From Euonymus europaeus (lineage: Eukaryota > Streptophyta > Magnoliopsida > Celastrales > Celastraceae): DNA of 64,000 nucleotides. The notes under the pieces are model-generated. The model did no database searches and was not told the origin of the DNA. It saw nothing but the letters and a program-made list of their open reading frames with translations. The translations under genes and the position numbers were made by a program. Positions 14,099 through 27,337 of the stretch are shown one piece after another; within the stretch, counting starts at the first letter, position 1, and the number at the start of each line of letters is the position of its first letter. The stretch covers positions 10,335,001-10,399,000 of the forward strand of contig OY756961.1 in NCBI GenBank assembly GCA_963580455.1. Direction: 5' to 3'.

Positions 14099-14530
14099 AA
14101 TGGAGAAAATTGTTAAAAGCTCCTACATAGAAAGAGTTGACCAATTCTGCACCATCAAAGATGCTCGGTGTACACGTTTTATTGTTCTTCTAAGTAAAAT
14201 TTTATGAGTATAAGCTTCCAAGATTATTTCAATGCCAAAACAGCAACTTTCTATGACAAATGGACAAAACCGTTAAAAGCTCCTCCATAGAGAGAGTTGA
14301 GCAACTTCGGACAATCAAAGTTGCTCGGTGTACACTTTATAATGTTCTACTAAGTCAAATTTTACGAGTATAAGCTTCCAAGATTATTTCGATGCCAAAA
14401 CACCAACTTTTAGTGACAAATGGACAAAACCGTTAAAAGCTCCTCCATAGAGAGAGTTGAGCAACGTCGGACCATCAAAGTTGCTCGGTGTACACTCTTT
14501 AGTGTTCTTCTATGTTAAATTTTACGAGTA
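14051..14530 (+). repeat. 480-bp (3-monomer) tandem duplication, copy 1
   Basis: Begins TAAGCTTCGTAG and is followed directly by a near-identical copy. Between the two I see one substitution, at 14,150 (C here, G in copy 2). The neighbouring base at 14,045 also differs from its partner at 14,525. Confidence 0.92.
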
Positions 14531-15010
14531 TAAGCTTCGTAGATTATTTCGATGCCAAAATCCCAAGTTTCCATGACAAATGGAGAAAATTGTTAAAAGC
14601 TCCTACATAGAAAGAGTTGACCAATTCTGGACCATCAAAGATGCTCGGTGTACACGTTTTATTGTTCTTCTAAGTAAAATTTTATGAGTATAAGCTTCCA
14701 AGATTATTTCAATGCCAAAACAGCAACTTTCTATGACAAATGGACAAAACCGTTAAAAGCTCCTCCATAGAGAGAGTTGAGCAACTTCGGACAATCAAAG
14801 TTGCTCGGTGTACACTTTATAATGTTCTACTAAGTCAAATTTTACGAGTATAAGCTTCCAAGATTATTTCGATGCCAAAACACCAACTTTTAGTGACAAA
14901 TGGACAAAACCGTTAAAAGCTCCTCCATAGAGAGAGTTGAGCAACGTCGGACCATCAAAGTTGCTCGGTGTACACTCTTTAGTGTTCTTCTATGTTAAAT
15001 TTTACGAGTA
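14531..15010 (+). repeat. 480-bp (3-monomer) tandem duplication, copy 2
   Basis: Second copy of 14,051-14,530. The end of the trimer continues into TAAGCTTCCTAG rather than a third TAAGCTTCGTAG. The near-identity points to a recent event relative to the monomer divergence around it. Confidence 0.9.
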
Positions 15011-15089
15011 TAAGCTTCCTAGATTATTTCGATGAAAAAACACTAACTTTCTATGATAAATGGACAAAGCTGTTAAATGCACGTCGATA

Positions 15090-16060
15090 GAGAGAGTTGA
15101 GCAACTTCGGACAATCAAAGTTGCTCGGTGTACACTTTTTATTGTTCTTCTATGTTAAATTATACGCAAATGAGCTTCCAGGATTATTTCGATGCCAAAA
15201 CACCAATTTTCTATGACAAATAGACAAAACCGTTAAAAGCTCCTCCATAGAGAGAGTTGAGCAACTTCGGACTATAAAAGTTGCTCAGTCTACACTTTTT
15301 AATGTTCTTCTATGTCGAATTTTATGAGTATAAGCTTCCAAGATTATTTCGATGGCAAAAGACCAACTTTCTAAGACAAATGGATAAATCCTATAAAATC
15401 TCCTCCATAGAGAGAGTTAGCAACTTTGGACAATCAAAGTTGCTCGGTGTACACTTTTTATTGTTCTTTTATGTTAAATTTTACGAAAATGAGCTTCCAG
15501 GATTATTTCGATGCCAAAACACCAACTTTCTCTGACAAATGGACAAAACCGTTAAAAGCTCCTCCATAAAGAGAGTTGAGCAACTTCGGACAATCAAAGT
15601 TGCTCGGTGTAAACTTTTTACTGTTCTTCTATGTGAAATTTTACGAAAATGAGCTACCAGGATTATTTCGATGCCAAAACCCCAACTTTCTATGACAAAT
15701 GGACAAAACCGTTAAAAACTCCTCCATAGAGAGAGTTGAGCAACGTCGGACCATCAAAGTTGCTCGGTGTACACCTTTTAATGTTCTTCTATGACAAATT
15801 TTACGAGTATAAGCTTCCTAGATTATTTCGATGAAAAAACACTAACTTTCTATGATAAATAGACAAAGCCATTAAAAGCACGTCTATAGAGAGAGTTGTG
15901 CAACTTCGGACAATCGAAGTTGCTCGCTGTACACTTTTTATTGCATCTTTATGTCAAATTTAATGTGTATAGGCTTCCAAGATTATTTCGATGACAAAAC
16001 ACCAACTTTCAATGACAAATGGACAAAACCATTAAAAGCTCCTCCATAGAGAGAGTTGAG
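15090..16060 (+). repeat. Partial copy of satellite block C
   Basis: Matches 12,372-13,340 at offset 2,718 and 24,517-25,487 at offset 9,427. The next part of block C (GAACAATC to the GAGAGATTGAGC junction) is absent here. By 16,310 the offset to the first copy has fallen to 2,399, consistent with loss of two monomers. Confidence 0.8.
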
Positions 16061-16140
16061 CAACTTCGGACTATCGAAGTTGCTTGGTGTACACTTTTTA
16101 ATGTTCTTCTATGTCAAATTTTATGAGTATAAGCTTCCAA

Positions 16141-18376
16141 GATTATTTTGATGCCAAAACACCAACTTTCTATGAAAAATGGACAAAACCGTTAAAAGCT
16201 CCTCCATAGAGAGAGTTGAGCAACTTCAGACTATCGAAGTTGCTCGGTGTACACTTTTTAATGTTCTTCTATGTCAAATTTTATGAGTATAAGCTTCCAA
16301 GATTATTTCGATTGCAAAAGACCAACTTTCTGTGACAAATGGACAAAACCTTTAAAAGCTCCTCCATAGAGAGAGTTGAGCAACTTCGGAATATCAAAGT
16401 TGCTTGGTGTACACTTTTTATTGTTCTTCTATGTCAAATTTTACGAGTATAAGCTTCGTAGATTATTTCGATGCCAAAATCCCAGGTTTCCATGACAAAT
16501 GGAGAAAACTGTTAAAAGCTCCTACATAGAGAGAGTTGACCAATTCTGGACCATCAAAGATGCTCAATGTACACGTTTTATTGTTCTTCTAAGTAAAATT
16601 TTATGAGTATAAGCTTCCAAGATTATTTCAATGCCAAAACAGCAACTTTCTATGACAAATGGACAAAATCGTTAAAAGCTCCTCCATAGAGAGAGTTGAG
16701 CAACTTCGGACCATCAAAGTTGCTCGGTGTACACCTTTTAATGTTCTTCTATGTCAAATTTTATGAGTATAAGCTTTCTAGATTATTTCGATGAAAAAAC
16801 ACTAACTTTCTATGATAAATGGACAAAGCCGTTAAAATCACGTCTATAGAGAAAGTTGAGCAACTTCGGACAATCGAAGTTGCTCGGTGTACACTTTTTA
16901 TTGCTTTTTTATGTCAAATTTTACGTGTTTAGGCTTCCAAGATTATTCAGATGCCAAAACACCAGCTTTCAATGACAAATGGACAAAACCGTTAAAAGCT
17001 CCTCATAGAGAGAGTTGATCAACTTCGGACAATCAATGTTGCTCGGTGTACACTTTTTATTGTTCTTTTATGTTAAATTTTACGAAAATGAGCTTCCAGA
17101 ATTATTTCGATGCCAAAACACCAACTTTCTATGACAAATGGACAAAAACCTTAAAATCTCCTCCATAGAGAGAGTTGAGCAACTTCGGACAATCAAAGTT
17201 GCTCGGTGTACAAATTTTATTGTTCTTCTATGTTAAATTTTACGAAAATGAGCTTCCAGGATTTTTTCGATCCGAAAACACCAACTTTCTATGACAAATG
17301 GACAAAACCGTTAAAAGCTCCTCCATAGAGAGAGTTGAGCAAGTTCGGACAATCAAAGTTGCTCGGTATACACTTTTTATTGTTCTTCTATGTGAAATTT
17401 TATGAAAATGAGCTACCAGGATGATTTCGATGCCAAAATACCAACTTTCTATGATAAATGGACAAAACCGTTAAAAGCTCCTCCATAGAGAGAGTTGAGC
17501 AACTTCGGACTATCAAAGTTGTCGGTGTACACTTTTTAATGTTCTTCTATGTCAAATTTTATGAGTATAAGCTTCCAAGATTATTTCGATGGCAAAAGAC
17601 CAACTTTCAATGACAAATGGGCAAAACCGTTGAAAGCTCCTCCATAGAGAGAGTTAGCAACTTCGGACAATCAAAGTTGCTCGGTGTACACTTTTTATTG
17701 TTCCGTTATGTTAAATTTTATGAAAATGAGCTTCCAGGCTTATTTCGATGCCAAAACACCAACTTTCTCTGACAAATGGACAAAACCGTTAAAAGCTCCT
17801 CCATAGAGAGAGTTGAGCAACTTCGGACAATCAAAGTTGCTCGGTGTACACTTTTTATTGTTCTTCTATGTGAAATTTTATGAAAATGAGCTCCCAGGAT
17901 GATTTCGATGCCAAAACACCAACTTTCTATGATAAATGGACAAAACCGTTAAAAGCTCCTCCATAGAGAGAGTTGAGCAACTTCGGACTATCAAAGTTGC
18001 TCGGTGTACATTTTTTAATGTTCTTCTATGTCAAATTTTATGAGTATAAGCTTCCATGATTATTTCGATGGCAAAAGACCAACTTTCTATGACAAATGGA
18101 CAAAACCGTTAAAATCTCTAAATAGAGAGAGTTGAGCAACTTCGGACAATCAAAGTTGCTCGGTGTACACATTTTATTGTTATTTTATGTTAAATTTTAC
18201 GAAAATGAGCTTCCAGGCTTATTTCGATGCCAAAACACCAACTTTCTCTGACAAATGGACAAACCCGTTAAAAACTCCTCCATAGAGAGAGTTGATCAAC
18301 TTCGGACTATCAAAGTTGCTCGGTGTACACTTTTTAATGTTCTTCTATGTCAAATTTTATGAGTATAAGCTTCCAA
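16141..18376 (+). repeat. HOR B unit 1 (2,236 bp, 14 monomers)
   Basis: First unit of a tandem HOR, taken from GATTATTTTG at 16,141 to the base before the same word at 18,377. It is more diverged than units 2 and 3 (for example TTTTTTCGATCCG at about 17,264 where unit 2 has TTATTTCGATCCC). Confidence 0.85.
16858..16885. other. Perfect 28-bp dyad (HOR B unit 1)
   Basis: Same arms and loop as at 1,692, in the AATCACGTCTATAG context. It recurs at 2,236-bp spacing in later B units. Confidence 0.9.
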
Positions 18377-20612
18377 GATTATTTTGATGCCAAAACACCA
18401 ACTTTCTATGACAAATGGACAAAACCGTTAAAAGCTCCTCCATAGAGAGAGTTGAGCAACTTCGGACTATCAAAGTTGCTCGGTGTACACTTTTTAATGT
18501 TCTTCTATGTCAAATTTTATGAGTATAAGCTTCCAAGATTATTTCGATGGCAAAAGACCAACTTTCTGTGACAAATGGACAAAACCTTTAAAAGATCCTC
18601 CATAGAGAGAGTTGAGCAACTTCGGAATATCAGAGTTGCTTGGTGTACAATTTTTATTGTTCTTCTATGTCAAATTTTATGAGTATAAGCTTCGTAGATT
18701 ATTTCGATGCCAAAATCCCAGGTTTCCATGACAAATGGAGAAAACTGTTAAAAGCTCCTACATAGAGAGAGTTGACCAATTTTGGACCATCAAAGATGCT
18801 CGGTGTACATATTTTATTGTTCTTCTATGTCAATTTTTATTAGTATAAGGTTCCAAGATTATTTCAATGCCAAAATAGCGACTTACTATGACAAATGGAC
18901 AAAATCGTTAAAAGCTCCTCCATAGAGAGAGTTAAGCAACTTCAGACCATCAAAGTTGCTCGGTGTACACCTTTTAATGTTCTTCTATGTCAAATTTTAT
19001 GAGTATAAGCTTCCTAGATTATTTCAATGAAAAAACACTAACTTTCTATGACAAATGGACAAAGCCGTTAAAATCACGTCTATAGAGAAAGTTGAGCAAC
19101 TTCGGACAATCGAAGTTGCTCGGTGTACACTTTTTATTGCTTTTTTATGTCAAATTTTACGTGTTTAGGCTTCCAAGATTATTCAGATGCCAAAACACCA
19201 GCTTTCAATGACAAATGGACAAAATCGTTAAAAGCTCCTCATAGAGAGAGTTGAGCAACTTCGTACAATCAATGTTGCTCGGTGTACACTTTTTATTGTT
19301 CTTTTATGTTAAATTTTACGAAAATGAGCTTCCAGAATTATTTCGATGCCAAAACACCAACTTTCTATGACAAATGGACAAAAACGTTAAAATCTCCTCC
19401 ATAGAGAGAGTTGAGCAACTTCGGACAATCAAAGTTGCTCGGTGTACAAATTTTATTGTTCTTCTATGTTAAATTTTACGACAATGAGCTTCCAGGATTA
19501 TTTCGATCCCAAAACACCAACTTTCTATGACAAATGGACAAAACCGTTAAAAGCTCCTCCACAGAGAGAGTTGAGCAAGTTCGGACAATCAAAGTTGCTC
19601 GGTATACACTTTTTATTGTTCTTCTATGTGAAATTTTATGAAAATGAGCTACCAGGATGATTTCGATGCCAAAATACCAACTTTCTATGATAAATGGACA
19701 AAACCGTTAAAAGCTCCTCCATAGAGAGAGTTGAGCAACTTCGGACTATCAAAGTTGTCGGTGTACACTTTTTAATGTTCTTCTATGTTAAATTTTATGA
19801 GTATAAGCTTCCAAGATTATTTCGATGGCAAAAGACCAACTTTCAATGACAAATGGGCAAAACCGTTGAAAGCTCCTCCATAGAGAGAGTTAGCAACTTC
19901 GGACAATCAAAGTTGCTCGGTGTACACTTTTTATTGTTCCTTTATGTTAAATTTTACGAAAATGAGCTTCCAGGCTTATTTCGATGCCAAAACACCAACT
20001 TTCTCTGACAAATGGACAAAACCGTTAAAAGCTCCTCCATAGAGAGAGTTGAGCAACTTCGGACAATCAAAGTTGCTCGGTGTACACTTTTTATTGTTCT
20101 TCTATGTGAAATTTTATGAAAATGAGCTCCCAGGATGATTTCGATGACAAAACACCAACTTTCTATGATAAATGGACAAAACCGTTAAAAGCTCCTCCAT
20201 AGAGAGAGTTGAGCAACTTCGGACTATCAAAGTTGCTCGGTGTACAATTTTTAATGTTCTTCTATGTCAAATTTTATGAGTATAAGCTTCCAAGATTATT
20301 TCGATGGCAAAAGACCAACTTTCTATGACAAATGGACAAAACCGTTAAAAGCTCTAAATAGAGAGAGTTGAGCAACTTCGGACAATCAAAGTTGCTCGGT
20401 GTACACATTTTATTGTTATTTTATGTTAAATTTTACGAAAATGAGCTTCCAGGCTTATTTCGATGCCAAAACACCAACTTTCTCTGACAAATGGACAAAA
20501 CCGTTAAAAACTCCTCCATAGAGAGAGTTGATCAACTTCGGACTATCAAAGTTGCTCGGTGTACACTTTTTAATGTTCTTCTATGTCAAATTTTATGAGT
20601 ATAAGCTTCCAA
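18377..20612 (+). repeat. HOR B unit 2 (2,236 bp, 14 monomers)
   Basis: Markers spaced exactly 2,236 bp from units 1 and 3: GACTTACTATG (18,880 and 21,116), TTCGTACAATCAATG (19,260 and 21,496) and GGTGTACAAATTTTATTG. Near-identical to unit 3. Confidence 0.92.
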
Positions 20613-22848
20613 GATTATTTTGATGCCAAAACACCAACTTTCTATGACAAATAGAGAAAACCGTTAAAAGCTCCTCCATAGAGAGAGTCGAGCAACTTCG
20701 GACTATCAAAGTTGCTCGGTGTACACTTTTTAATGTTCTTCTATGTCAAATTTTATGAGTATAAGCTTCCAAGATTATTTCGATGGCAAAAGACCAACTT
20801 TCTGTGACAAATGGACAAAACCTTTAAAAGATCCTCCATAGAGAGAGTTGAGCAACTTCGGAATATCAGAGTTGCTTGGTGTACAATTTTTATTGTTCTT
20901 CTATGTCAAATTTTATGAGTATAAGCTTCGTAGATTATTTCGATGCCAAAATCCCAGGTTTCCATGACAAATGGGGAAAACTGTTAAAAGCTCCTACATA
21001 GAGAGAGTTGACCAATTTTGGACCATCAAAGATGCTCGGTGTACATATTTTATTGTTCTTCTTTGTCAATTTTTATTAGTATAAGGTTCCAAGATTATTT
21101 CAATGCCAAAATAGCGACTTACTATGACAAATGGACAAAATCGTTAAAAGCTCCTCCATAGAGAGAGTTAAGCAACTTCGGACCATCAAAGTTGCTCGGT
21201 GTACACCTTTTAATGTTCTTCTATGTCAAATTTTATGAGTATAAGCTTCCTAGATTATTTCAATGAAAAAACACTAACTTTCTATGACAAATGGACAAAG
21301 CCGTTAAAATCACGTCTATAGAGAAAGTTGAGCAACTTCGGACAATCGAAGTTGCTCGGTGTACACTTTTTATTGCTTTTTTATGTCAAATTTTACGTGT
21401 TTAGGCTTCCAAGATTATTCAGATGCCAAAACACCAGCTTTCAATGACAAATGGACAAAATCGTTAAAAGCTCCTCATAGAGAGAGTTGAGCAACTTCGT
21501 ACAATCAATGTTGCTCGGTGTACACTTTTTATTGTTCTTTTATGTTAAATTTTACGAAAATGAGCTTCCAGAATTATTTCGATGCCAAAACACCAACTTT
21601 CTATGACAAATGGACAAAAACGTTAAAATCTCCTCCATAGAGAGAGTTGAGCAACTTCGGACAATCAAAGTTGCTCGGTGTACAAATTTTATTGTTCTTC
21701 TATGTTAAATTTTACGACAATGAGCTTCCAGGATTATTTCGATCCCAAAACACCAACTTTCTATGACAAATGGACAAAACCGTTAAAAGCTCCTCCACAG
21801 AGAGAGTTGAGCAAGTTCGGACAATCAAAGTTGCTCGGTATACACTTTTTATTGTTCTTCTATGTGAAATTTTATGAAAATGAGCTACCAGGATGATTTC
21901 GATGCCAAAATACCAACTTTCTATGATAAATGGACAAAACCGTTAAAAGCTCCTCCATAGAGAGAGTTGAGCAACTTCGGACTATCAAAGTTGTCGGTGT
22001 ACACTTTTTAATGTTCTTCTATGTCAAATTTTATGAGTATAAGCTTCCAAGATTATTTCGATGGCAAAAGACCAACTTTCAATGACAAATGGGCAAAACC
22101 GTTGAAAGCTCCTCCATAGAGAGAGTTAGCAACTTCGGACAATCAAAGTTGCTCGGTGTACACTTTTTATTGTTCCTTTATGTTAAATTTTACGAAAATG
22201 AGCTTCCAGGCTTATTTCGATGCCAAAACACCAACTTTCTCTGACAAATGGACAAAACCGTTAAAAGCTCCTCCATAGAGAGAGTTGAGCAACTTCGGAC
22301 AATCAAAGTTGCTCGGTGTACACTTTTTATTGTTCTTCTATGTGAAATTTTATGAAAATGAGCTCCCAGGATGATTTCGATGACAAAACACCAACTTTCT
22401 ATGATAAATGGACAAAACCGTTAAAAGCTCCTCCATAGAGAGAGTTGAGCAACTTCGGACTATCAAAGTTGCTCGGTGTACAATTTTTAATGTTCTTCTA
22501 TGTCAAATTTTATGAGTATAAGCTTCCAAGATTATTTCGATGGCAAAAGACCAACTTTCTATGACAAATGGACAAAACCGTTAAAAGCTCTAAATAGAGA
22601 GAGTTGAGCAACTTCGGACAATCAAAGTTGCTCGGTGTACACATTTTATTGTTATTTTATGTTAAATTTTACGAAAATGAGCTTCCAGGCTTATTTCGAT
22701 GCCAAAACACCAACTTTCTCTGACAAATGGACAAAACCGTTAAAAACTCCTCCATAGAGAGAGTTGATCAACTTCGGACTATCAAAGTTGCTCGGTGTAC
22801 ACTTTTTAATGTTCTTCTATGTCAAATTTTATGAGTATAAGCTTCCAA
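20613..22848 (+). repeat. HOR B unit 3 (2,236 bp, 14 monomers)
   Basis: Near-identical to unit 2. It shares private variants with the partial unit 4: CAAATAGAGAAAACC (20,648 and 22,884) and TGGGGAAAACTG (20,971 and 23,207). Confidence 0.92.
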
Positions 22849-24478
22849 GATTATTTTGATGCCAAAACACCAACTTTCTATGACAAATAGAGAAAACCGT
22901 TAAAAGCTCCTCCATAGAGAGAGTCGAGCAACTTCGGACTATCAAAGTTGCTCGGTGTACACTTTTTAATGTTCTTCTATGTCAAATTTTATGAGTATAA
23001 GCTTCCAAGATTATTTCGATGGCAAAAGACCAACTTTCTGTGACAAATGGACAAAACCTTTAAAAGATCCTCCATAGAGAGAGTTGAGCAACTTCGGAAT
23101 ATCAGAGTTGCTTGGTGTACAATTTTTATTGTTCTTCTATGTCAAATTTTATGAGTATAAGCTTCGTAGATTATTTCGATGCCAAAATCCCAGGTTTCCA
23201 TGACAAATGGGGAAAACTGTTAAAAGCTCCTACATAGAGAGAGTTGACCAATTTTGGACCATCAAAGATGCTCGGTGTACATATTTTATTGTTCTTCTTT
23301 GTCAATTTTTATTAGTATAAGGTTCCAAGATTATTTCAATGCCAAAATAGCGACTTACTATGACAAATGGACAAAATCGTTAAAAGCTCCTCCATAGAGA
23401 GAGTTAAGCAACTTCGGACCATCAAAGTTGCTCGGTGTACACCTTTTAATGTTCTTCTATGTCAAATTTTATGAGTATAAGCTTCCTAGATTATTTCAAT
23501 GAAAAAACACTAACTTTCTATGACAAATGGACAAAGCCGTTAAAATCACGTCTATAGAGAAAGTTGAGCAACTTCGGACAATCGAAGTTGCTCGGTGTAC
23601 ACTTTTTATTGCTTTTTTATGTCAAATTTTACGTATATAGGCTTCCAAGATTATTTCGATGCCAAAACACCAACTTTCAATGACAAATGGACTAAACCGT
23701 TAAAAGCTCCTTCATAGAGAGAGTTGAGCAACTTCGGACAATCAAAGTTTGTTCAGTGTACACTTTTTATTGTTCTTCTATGTGAAATTTTATGAAAATG
23801 AGCTACCAGGATGATTTCGATGCCAAAACAACAACTTTCTATGATAAATGGACAAAACCGTTAAAAGCTCCTCCATAGAGAGAGTTGAGCAACTTCGGAC
23901 TATCAAAGTTGCTCGGTGTACACTTTTTAATGTTCTTCTATGTCAAATTTTATGAGTATAAGCTTCCAGAATTATTTCGATGGCAAAAGACCAACTTTCA
24001 ATGACAAATGGGCAAAACCGTTAAAAGCTCCTCCATAGAGAGAGTTAGCAACTTCGGACAATCAAAGTTGCTCGGTGTACACTTTTTATTGTTCCTTTAT
24101 GTTAAATTTTACGAAAATGAGCTTCCAGGCTTATTTCGATGCCAAAACACCAACTTTCTCTGACAAATGGACAAAACCGTTAAAAGCTCCTCCATAGAGA
24201 GAGTTGAGCAACTTCGGACAATCAAAGTTTCTCGGTGTACACTTTTTATTGTTCTTCTATGTGAAATTTTATGAAAATGAGCTACCAGAATAATTTCGAT
24301 GCCAAAACACCAACTTTCTATGATAAATGTACAAAACCGTTAAAAGCTCCTCCATAGAGAGAGTTGAGCAACTTCGGACTATCAAAGTTGCTCGGTGTAC
24401 ACTTTTTAATGTTCTTCTATGTCAAATTTTATGAGTATAAGCTTCCAAGATTATTTCGATGGCAAAAGACCAACTTTC
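21530..24478 (+). repeat. 2.95-kb satellite block, first copy (offset 6,872)
   Basis: Recurs at 28,402-31,349. Shared markers: AACGTTAAAATCTCC (21,621 and 28,493), AAAATACCAA (21,906 and 28,778), CTCTAAATAGAGAG (22,591 and 29,463), GACTTACTATG and ACGTATATAGG (23,631 and 30,503). The offset becomes 6,871 after one extra T near 23,749. The block overlaps the end of the B array. Confidence 0.85.
22849..23632 (+). repeat. HOR B unit 4, partial (784 bp)
   Basis: Matches the first third of unit 3 up to about 23,632. There units 2 and 3 read ACGTGTTTAGG with a following ATTCAGATGCC, while this copy switches to ACGTATATAGG with ATTTCGATGCC, the variant also found at 30,503. Confidence 0.85.
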
Positions 24479-24516
24479 AATGACAAATGGGCAAAACCGT
24501 TGAAAGCTCCTCCATA

Positions 24517-26243
24517 GAGAGAGTTGAGCAACTTCGGACAATCAAAGTTGCTCGGTGTACACTTTTTATTGTTCTTCTATGTTAAATTATACGCAAATGA
24601 GCTTCCAGGATTATTTCGATGCCAAAACACCAATTTTCTATGACAAATAGACTAAACCGTTAAAAGCTCCTCCATAGAGAGAGTTGAGCAACTTCGGACT
24701 ATAAAAGTTGCTCAGTCTACACTTTTTAATGTTCTTCTATGTCGAATTTTATGAGTATAAGCTTCCAAGATTATTTCGATGGCAAAAGACCAACTTTCTA
24801 AGACAAATGGATAAATCCTATAAAATCTCCTCCATAGAGAGAGTTAGCAACTTTGGACAATCAAAGTTGCTCGGTATACACTTTTTATTGTTCTTTTATG
24901 TTAAATTTTACGAAAATGAGCTTCCAGGATTATTTCGATGCCAAAACACCAACTTTCTCTGACAAATGGACAAAACCGTTAAAAGCTCCTCCATAAAGAG
25001 AGTTGAGCAACTTCGGACAATCAAAGTTGCTCGGTGTAAACTTTTTACTGTTCTTCTATGTGAAATTTTACGAAAATGAGCTACCAGGATTATTTCGATG
25101 CCAAAACCCCAACTTTCTATGACAAATGGACAAAACCGTTAAAAACTCCTCCATAGAGAGAGTTGAGCAACGTCGGACCATCAAAGTTGCTCAGTGTACA
25201 CCTTTTAATGTTCTTCTATGTCAAATTTTACGAGTATAAGCTTCCTAGATTATTTCGATGAAAAAACACTAACTTTCTATGATAAATAGACAAAGCCATT
25301 AAAAGCACGTCTATAGAGAGAGTTGTGCAACTTCGGACAATCGAAGTTGCTCGCTGTACACTTTTTATTGCATCTTTATGTCAAATTTAATGTAAATAGG
25401 CTTCCAAGATTATTTCGATGACAAAACACCAACTTTCAATGACAAATGGACAAAACCATTAAAAGCTCCTCCATAGAGAGAGTTGAGCAACTTCGAACAA
25501 TCAAAGTTTCTCGGTGTACACTTTTTATTGTTCTTTTATGTTAAATTTTACGAAAATGGGCTTCCAGGATTATTTCGATGCCAAAAGACCAACTTTCTAT
25601 GACAAATGGACAAAACCGTTAAAAGCTCCTCGATAGAGAGAGTTGAGCAACTTCGGACAATCAAATTTGCTCAGTGTACAATTTTTATTTTTCTTCTATG
25701 TTAAATTTTACGAAAATGAGGTTCCAGGATTATTTCGATGCAAAAACACCAACTTTCTTTGACAATGGACAAAACTTTTAAAAGCTCCTTCATAGAGAGA
25801 TTGAGCAACCTTGGACTATCAAAGTTGCTCGGTGTATACTTTTTAATGTTCTTCTATGTCAAATTTTATGAGTATAAGCTTCCAAGATTATTTTGATGCC
25901 AAAACACCAACTTTCTATGAAAAATGGACAAAACCGTTAAAAGCTCCTCCATAGAGAGAGTTGAGCAACTTCGGACTATCGAAGTTTCTCGGTGTACACT
26001 TTTTAATGTTCTTCTATGTCAAATTTTATGAGTATAAGCTTCCAAGATTATTTCGATTGCAAAAGACCAACTTTCTGTGACAAATGGACAAAACCTTTAA
26101 AAGCTCTTCCATAGAGAGAGTTGAGCAACTTCGGAATATCAAAGTTGCTTGGTGTACACTTTTTATTGTTCTTCTATGTCAAATTTTACGAGTATAAGCT
26201 TCGTAGATTATTTCGATGCCAAAATCCCAGGTTTCCATGACAA
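24517..26243 (+). repeat. Satellite block C, second copy
   Basis: Copy of 12,372-14,098, 12.1 kb away. It overlaps the first 2,077-bp unit. At 25,761 it reads GACAATGGAC, one A short of the usual GACAAATGGAC, which shifts the offset by one. Confidence 0.8.
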
Positions 26244-27337
26244 ATAGAACAAAAACCGTTAAAAGCTCCTCATAGAGAGAGTTGAGCAACTTCGGACAAT
26301 CAAAGATGCTCAATGTACACGTTTTATTGTTCTTTTATGTTAAATTTTACGAAAATGAGCTTCCAGAATTATTTCGATGCCAAAACACCAACTTTCTATG
26401 ACAAATGGACAAAAACGTTAAAATCTCCTCCATAGAGAGAGTTGAGCAACTTCGGACAATCAAAGTTGCTCGGTGTACAATTTTTATTGTTCTTCTATGT
26501 TAAATTTTACGAAAATGAGCTTCCAGGATTATGTCGATGCCAAAACACCAACTTTCTATGACAAATGGACAAAACCGTTAAAAGCTCCTCCATAGAGAGA
26601 GTTGAGCAACTTCGGACAATCAAAGTTGCTCGGTATACACTTTTTATTGTTCTTCTATGTGAAATTTTATGAAAATGAGCTACCAGGATGATTTCGATGC
26701 CAAAATACCAACTTTCTATGATAAATGGACAAAACCGTTAAAAGCTCCTCCATAGAGAGAGTTGAGCAACTTCGGACTATCAAAGTTGTCGGTGTACACT
26801 TTTTAATGTTCTTCTATGTCAAATTTTATGAGTATAAGCTTCCAAGATTATTTCGATGGCAAAAGACCAACTTTCAATGACAAATGGGCAAAACCGTTGA
26901 AAGCTCCTCCATAGAGAGAGTTAGCAACTTCGGACAATCAAAGTTGCTCGGTGTACACTTTTTATTGTTCCTTTATGTTAAATTTTACGAAAATGAGCTT
27001 CCAGGCTTATTTCGATGCCAAAACACCAACTTTCTCTGACAAATGGACAAAACCGTTAAAAGCTCCTCCATAGAGAGAGTTGAACAACTTCGGACAATCA
27101 AAGTTGCTCGGTGTACACTTTTTATTGTTCTTCTATGTGAAATTTTATGAAAATGAGCTACCAGGATGATTTCGATGCCAAAACACCAACTTTCTATGAT
27201 AAATGGACAAAACCGTTAAAAGCTCCTCCATAGAGAGAGTTGAGCAACCTCGGACTATCAAAGTTGCTCGGTGTACACTTTTTAATGTTCTTCTATGTCA
27301 AATTTTATGAGTATAAGCTTCCAAGATTATTTCGATG
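25261..27337 (+). repeat. HOR D unit 1 (2,077 bp, 13 monomers)
   Basis: Starts AAAAAACACTAAC, directly after GATTATTTCGATG. Shared private markers with unit 2: TCGCTGTACAC (25,351 and 27,428), GTTGTGCAACTTC, CAAATAGAACAAAAACC (26,241 and 28,318), TTATGTCGATGCC and GAGCAACCTCGG (27,242 and 29,319). Confidence 0.92.
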
